From positions 1,428,408 to 1,492,407 of the forward strand of contig WMCF01000110.1 in assembly GCA_009792885.1 (NCBI GenBank): a DNA stretch of 64,000 bases, written 5' to 3'. The position numbers and the translations under genes are program-made. This DNA is from Eremophila alpestris peregrina (lineage: Eukaryota > Chordata > Aves > Passeriformes > Alaudidae). The notes under the pieces are model-generated. The model was not told the origin of the DNA, searched no databases, and saw only the letters and a list, made by a program, of their open reading frames with translations. Below are positions 54,501-60,500 of the stretch, in pieces. Each line of letters begins with the position of its first letter. The first letter of the stretch is position 1.

Positions 54501-57500
54501 ATCTAGCATCAGGGCACAGGCTACAAGAAATATTCTTTCAAGTTTACCATCACATTGGAATAGTACTTGACCTGATCTACTTTGAATATTTGTGATTTTA
54601 TGCCTAAAATCATTATTTTGGGGGTGAGTTATTATATACTTACCCTTTATAATAAAAGGCTCTGCATTCTATTGTTTTATTGAATGCATATCTGTTTTAA
54701 TCACATAGGTTTACATGGCGTGTCTTTGCATTTATTATATATTTGGCCAGTGTTTCAATTAGATTGTGTAGTAACAAATTTTCACATTTATTCAACCTAA
54801 GAATTCACTATAATTTAGCTGTTAAATGGAAAAGGAATCGCTACTGTTCAATGTATATTTATGCTAAAATATAATGGGCAATCTCTTATCCATTTGTAAT
54901 TTTTATAACCAACCTTCTTTGGACATTTTTAGGTTTTGAGGGTGCATGGCCAAGTACTGAAGTATAGATGTTATTAGTAGCTTTAAAAGAAGAGGCCACA
55001 GCAGACAACTAGGCAGTGGTTTCTGATGTTTATCTCATCCCTACAAAGTTTTCTTAGACATTGTTCTTGTCACTTGTGCTTTTATTATTCCTATTCCCAT
55101 TTCCTAGTTCTCAGTGGGAAAGGGTAAACAAAAAGGAAACTTCCCTCTGGAATTTTCACAGGTGATATGATCATTTCTAGTGAAATTTTGAACAGTTATA
55201 GGCTGCATTGACTTTCCAGGTTCTCCAGTGAACTCAAAAAACATCTGATTCATTCCATAAATAAACTCTGCTAATAAAAGCTAAATATTTTCAAAAGGGG
55301 TCTAGTATCTCACAAATGAAAATCCTCATTTTATTCAGTAGGTGACCTTTACTTAGGAATCAGTATACAAGCTGCACTTATTAAATTAATAGATACTTTT
55401 GAAAATAATACAGTTGAATAATAAATAAGTTAGTTTCCTCTTAAAGAAAGTTCATTATATTACCAGATATAATGTCAAGGTTATGGCAGGTGACAAAAAG
55501 AATGAGACTTTGGACAGTGAAACAGTAACAGCAAACCTCATGGAAGGTAAAAATAATGTTGCCTCACAAGGAAATCAGGCCATGTAGCATTACTAGATGA
55601 ATTCATCTATCTGCCTTGCATGTGTATTCTATAATGTTTGCTTTGCCTTTGTATTAAATGGACTATTCATGTTTTAACTATGTATTCTGGGACTGAAAAT
55701 ATGATGAATTGATATTAATTTGTTCATGGAGTTTCTCCAAAAGTCTACGTATTTGTAATACTTTTCTCTACCCTAAAGTGAGGGTCTTTGTGCTGCAGTC
55801 ATAGTCTTACATCAAGCCTTCTGCAATTCATACATGTGCTAACATTTCTGTTGTATTTATTCACAGAGAAATTATTGTGGTTTTTGTTCTGGAAAAGAAA
55901 GAGTGGGACCCTGTTTACTATTGACAATATATATAATTCTTCTCCTAGGTTTGATGGATTGCTAATTCAGGGAGATAATTATTTTGAATGTTATTTTTTC
56001 ATCACTCCTAACTGCTTTTTGAAAGGGGACTTCTTTCTTACACATTTTTATTTACCCATTTAAAGTGTGTTCTACAGCAGGTGATTTTGAACAATTACAT
56101 CTATCATTATGTTACCTAAAACTCTTTTGCTTTGTTTTAAGGAGTTACAAAAACCTGAACCTATTGGACGGACTTTCATATCTCCAGCTGTGGCAGGACA
56201 AGATTTTGCCAGATCTGAAGGATTATTGACTTTTGAACATGGACAGAGAAGTGCATTCCTGGATGTAACCCTGACACCGAAGACAGGATCTTTAAACCCA
56301 TTTCCTAAACGTTTCCAGGTTGTACTTTCTAATCCCACAGGCGGTGCCAGGGTAGATAATGTGTATGGTATTTCTAACATCACCATTGTCTCAGATTTGG
56401 ACTCCTTGCCAGTTTGGGGACTGATTGATCAACTGCATCAGCCTCTTGATGATGCCATTTTACACAGAATCCTTCAGAATCTGAATGTCAAAGTGGCTAC
56501 AGAAACTACAGAAGAGCAACTTACTGCTGTGGTGCATATAATAGATAAGGTAAACACTTTCTGTTCTTTCTTAAATTACTAATAACATTAATTAATATAT
56601 AATAACACAGCAAGGCATATATGTATATATATGTATATAAAACAAGATCACATCCACAGCAGTAACTCAGAAGCACAGACTGCAAAAGTAAAAGTTGAAA
56701 TTGTGAAGTCCACAATCAAGGAAGGAGTTTGTCTGCCACTAGTTAGGATGGTGGCAAGAAATCAGAAATCCAATAGGTTAAAATGAGCAAATAGTATTCA
56801 TTTTGCATACGTACCTGTAGCTCTAGATCTTCTACTATACAATTTTCCCTTTGGTGCTGTAGTTTTGTAGAGCTTATTATGTTTTCTTGACTCTTAGGTC
56901 ACACCTTTGTTGCTTTTAAGCCTGGCATAACCCCTGCTCATATCTTTACAGCAGACTGCAGTCAGCACACAAGCGAATCCTACCTGGGTCAGCTGGAGTC
57001 TGCTGTAGTCTTAACCAAGCATCAGTCTTTTTTCTCCAGTAGCTTAGGTAATTGGGTTGCCAGGGTAGCTGAGTGCTTAAGCATTGCACTAAGTTCTATG
57101 AAAATTATGTTTTATGGTATTCTGTCTCTTCTGGACTGTTGGAATAACTATGAAAATTATGTTTTATGGTATTCTGTCTCTTCTGGACTGTTGGAATAAC
57201 GCACAGAAGCTGGAAAATTTCTAATACCTAGATACAAAGCATTATAACAGCATCCATTAATTTTTGATTGTTGCCACACAAAAACCAGAGAAAATAATTT
57301 TTAAAATTCTCAGGACTTAACGATATTTGGTTTGTGAAAGAATTAAAAATGCCACATCCTTTCTTTAATAATCAAATCCCCTAGTAAGCATATCTTTATG
57401 TAGTTGTGTGTAGACACTTAAGACTGTGTCTTATGCCTTAGAAGCCATGATCAGGAGTTGGGAAAAATATTCTGAACTTTCAGAATGAATATTGGAATCA

Positions 57501-60500
57501 CAGAAAAGCTATCACTAAACCATGAGGAAATGTAACAAGTTTCACAATGTTCACAAGTTTCTTTGTGTAAAATGTTGTTTGATTTCTTCTCCTCTCATTA
57601 GGTTACAGGTGTTGGTGAAGAGCTGTTACTCACTGATAAAAGCAGAAGTCTTTTCTATGAGATACTCTGTGCTCTGGCTAGCCCAAAACGTGAGGACACA
57701 CAAGGATATAGCCTGCTTGCTGAAGTGACAGAGAAATTTGCTTTTTCTCTGTTGACTGGGATAACATGTGGATCATCAGGAGAAAGGTTAGTAAGCTTGA
57801 ATTCATAATATGTTTTGTAAATACATACGGGGGACTTGTCTCCTATCTAGTATGTTACCCATATGTGAATGTATTGTTACAGTATCATGATCTTACAAAG
57901 CACTGGGTCATAGTGCCAATATATAGCACTTTGTAAGACTGGGTGTCACACATTAACTGTTCCTGTGGATGACTAGATATGGGAACATGAGTCAGGAGAT
58001 CTGGTATGTATTGACCCACCTTTAGCTCAAATATTGCCTAGAAAAGTGTTCATTATTCTTGCTAAGAAAATAATATGTAATTGTATGATCCAGGGCTGTG
58101 TTCTAAGGCTTAGATGAAAGTTAGCAACCCAGAATTTCTACTGGTGTTTTGTAATTTGTATGTTCTTCATTTTGCTCACTTGAACATTGCTTTAAAATTT
58201 TTAAAGCTACTTGTGGTTTCAAATTTCTAAATGCTAGTTTTGTCTTCATCAGGCGATTGGGCAGGAGAAATAGGTGATTGAAGAAAAAACTTATTCTTTT
58301 TTATGAGACAGATGGTTTTAAACAGTGTTTCTCCCATTGAGGATCTATTAAAACAGCTGACAGTGGAATGTGTGTTCAGTGTTTAGAACTTAAAAGTTAA
58401 AATTCTTTAGTCCAAGTTTTTTTTTGCATCATATGTTGAGGGAAGAAATAAAACAACATCATTCATTTTAATGCCTCCCCTGCTTTTTAGACTCAGTTCT
58501 ACATAAAATTGTAAAGATGAGTGTTTTGATAACTTAGTTCACTATGGACAGGTTTTAGTTGCAGGTCATAAGGAGCAAATCCCAGAGAGAAAATGGAGAA
58601 GCTGAAATATGTAAAAAAATCAGCCTTTTTTTTTTTTCCCGCAGAAACTGAAACAGTGTGCCAATTAAATATCATAAGCCTAAAAGTGTCAATAAAGTAC
58701 TAACAAACCCCAAATACCTTTTCGAGTCATTATGTGATGAATAATGAAGCTTGGTCCCACTTACCAGTCCTATTGCTTTTCCATTTTCACAGAGGCAAAA
58801 ATATCCTTGACAGCTGCCCATATATTGCAATAATGGCTCACAACTGGTTTCCTCAGCAAATCAATGGACATAGATTTAACGGAAAAGATGGGGATTCCAT
58901 TCAAGTACCTGAACAGCTACTAGAGGTCTCTGTAGTATCACCATCTCCCCAAGAAGAGAACTGTGAATCCATACAATTCACAGAATACAGCAGTCAGCAG
59001 TGGTTCCTTACTAGAGATAAAGAACTTGCCCTGAAGAACAAGGTTTGAAAATAATGTCTTTTATTCCCAAGAATTTGTTTTAATCTAGATATTGCTCAAA
59101 ACATAGTAAATGTATTTAAAATAATGTGAAAATTTTTATGGTTGCCTCTGATTAAAATTAACACCGCGTTGAATCTTAATATTAAATATAACTTTACATT
59201 GTACACGTTGTTTCAGGTTTTTTCAATGAGCTTGAAGGGTCGGAGTTCACAACCTTTGAAAGATAATGATGAAGTCATTTATCGTATTTATGTGGAAGGA
59301 ACTCGGATTGTTCCACAGAAGTCTCTATGTCTCCTCTGGAATCAAGCTGCTGAAAGGTTATTTTATTATTGTGTTTAATTTTCCATTTTCTACCATGAAT
59401 CTGCATATTTGTGTAAAGTGTGGTGTGATAACTCCAATTAACTCATTTGCAAATATGAAACGGATCCATTTAATGTATTTTTTCCTCAATTTTTCTGGCC
59501 CTTTTACCAATAAGCTTTTCTTATAAGATAATTAGTAGTTATTCTAGCTCAGATATTTATCAGACTTCTGCTCTTTTTTCATCAAAATACCATTTAGTTT
59601 GTATAATGATGCATTGGGTTACAGTGACAGGCCATAAATCCCAGAATTGCATCAATGCTCGTGTTAATGATTTGGATATAAATATGTTCTGTATCCTGCT
59701 GAAGTGTAGTTGGTTTAGAATCAATTTCATTGGACCTACTAGATGATATCAGCCTGCTGTTGATACAAACTATTTCTCTCCAGGAGGAAATACACCACAA
59801 TTTAGCTGCATGCTTTCCTTTTATCTATACACAAATTCCAGTAGAAATGGTTTAGGATATCACCTGTGGTATGCCTTATCCTTTTTCTAAACCACTTCAG
59901 CAATACTGAAAAAAAAACCCAAACAAAAACAAAACAAAACAACACAAACAAATGAACAAATTAACAAAAAATTTAAAAAACTAAATTAAAAAAACCAAAC
60001 CAAACAAACAAACAAAAAACAAACAAACAAACAAAAAGAACTGAAATAAAATCACAAAAAAAACCCAAAACAAAACAAAAAACCCCCAAACAAGACCACC
60101 CTGAATTTTAGTTTCAAACCAACAAAGAGCAGGGTAAGGTGTTGGGCAAAGTTAAGTAACAAACTATTTGACAAGTCAGACAGACTTAGAAATCTAGCAG
60201 AAATTTTAAAAACATGGCCACAAAAATTCTCTAGTGAAAAAGGTAAATATTAATACATCTACAAATGTTAAAAAAAAAAAGGCTATAAACAACATTTTAA
60301 TCTCATGTAAATGTGCTATTCAGAGCACTGCACATGAGAGATTACAGTAAACACTTCTGCAATAATTCAGGGAAGTTGGTATTCCAGGAATACAAGGAAA
60401 GTTTTTAAGCCTGCTTACCATGTGAATTACACAAATCCATTTCCAACTTTGTGAAACTGTTGTTTTGCAGCTGGCTGTCTGATGGTGGGTTCTGCAAAGT

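Noticed and set aside
59908..60098. Possible CRISPR-like or regular repeat array
   Set aside because: The tract is irregular A-rich simple sequence with no constant repeat and spacer structure.
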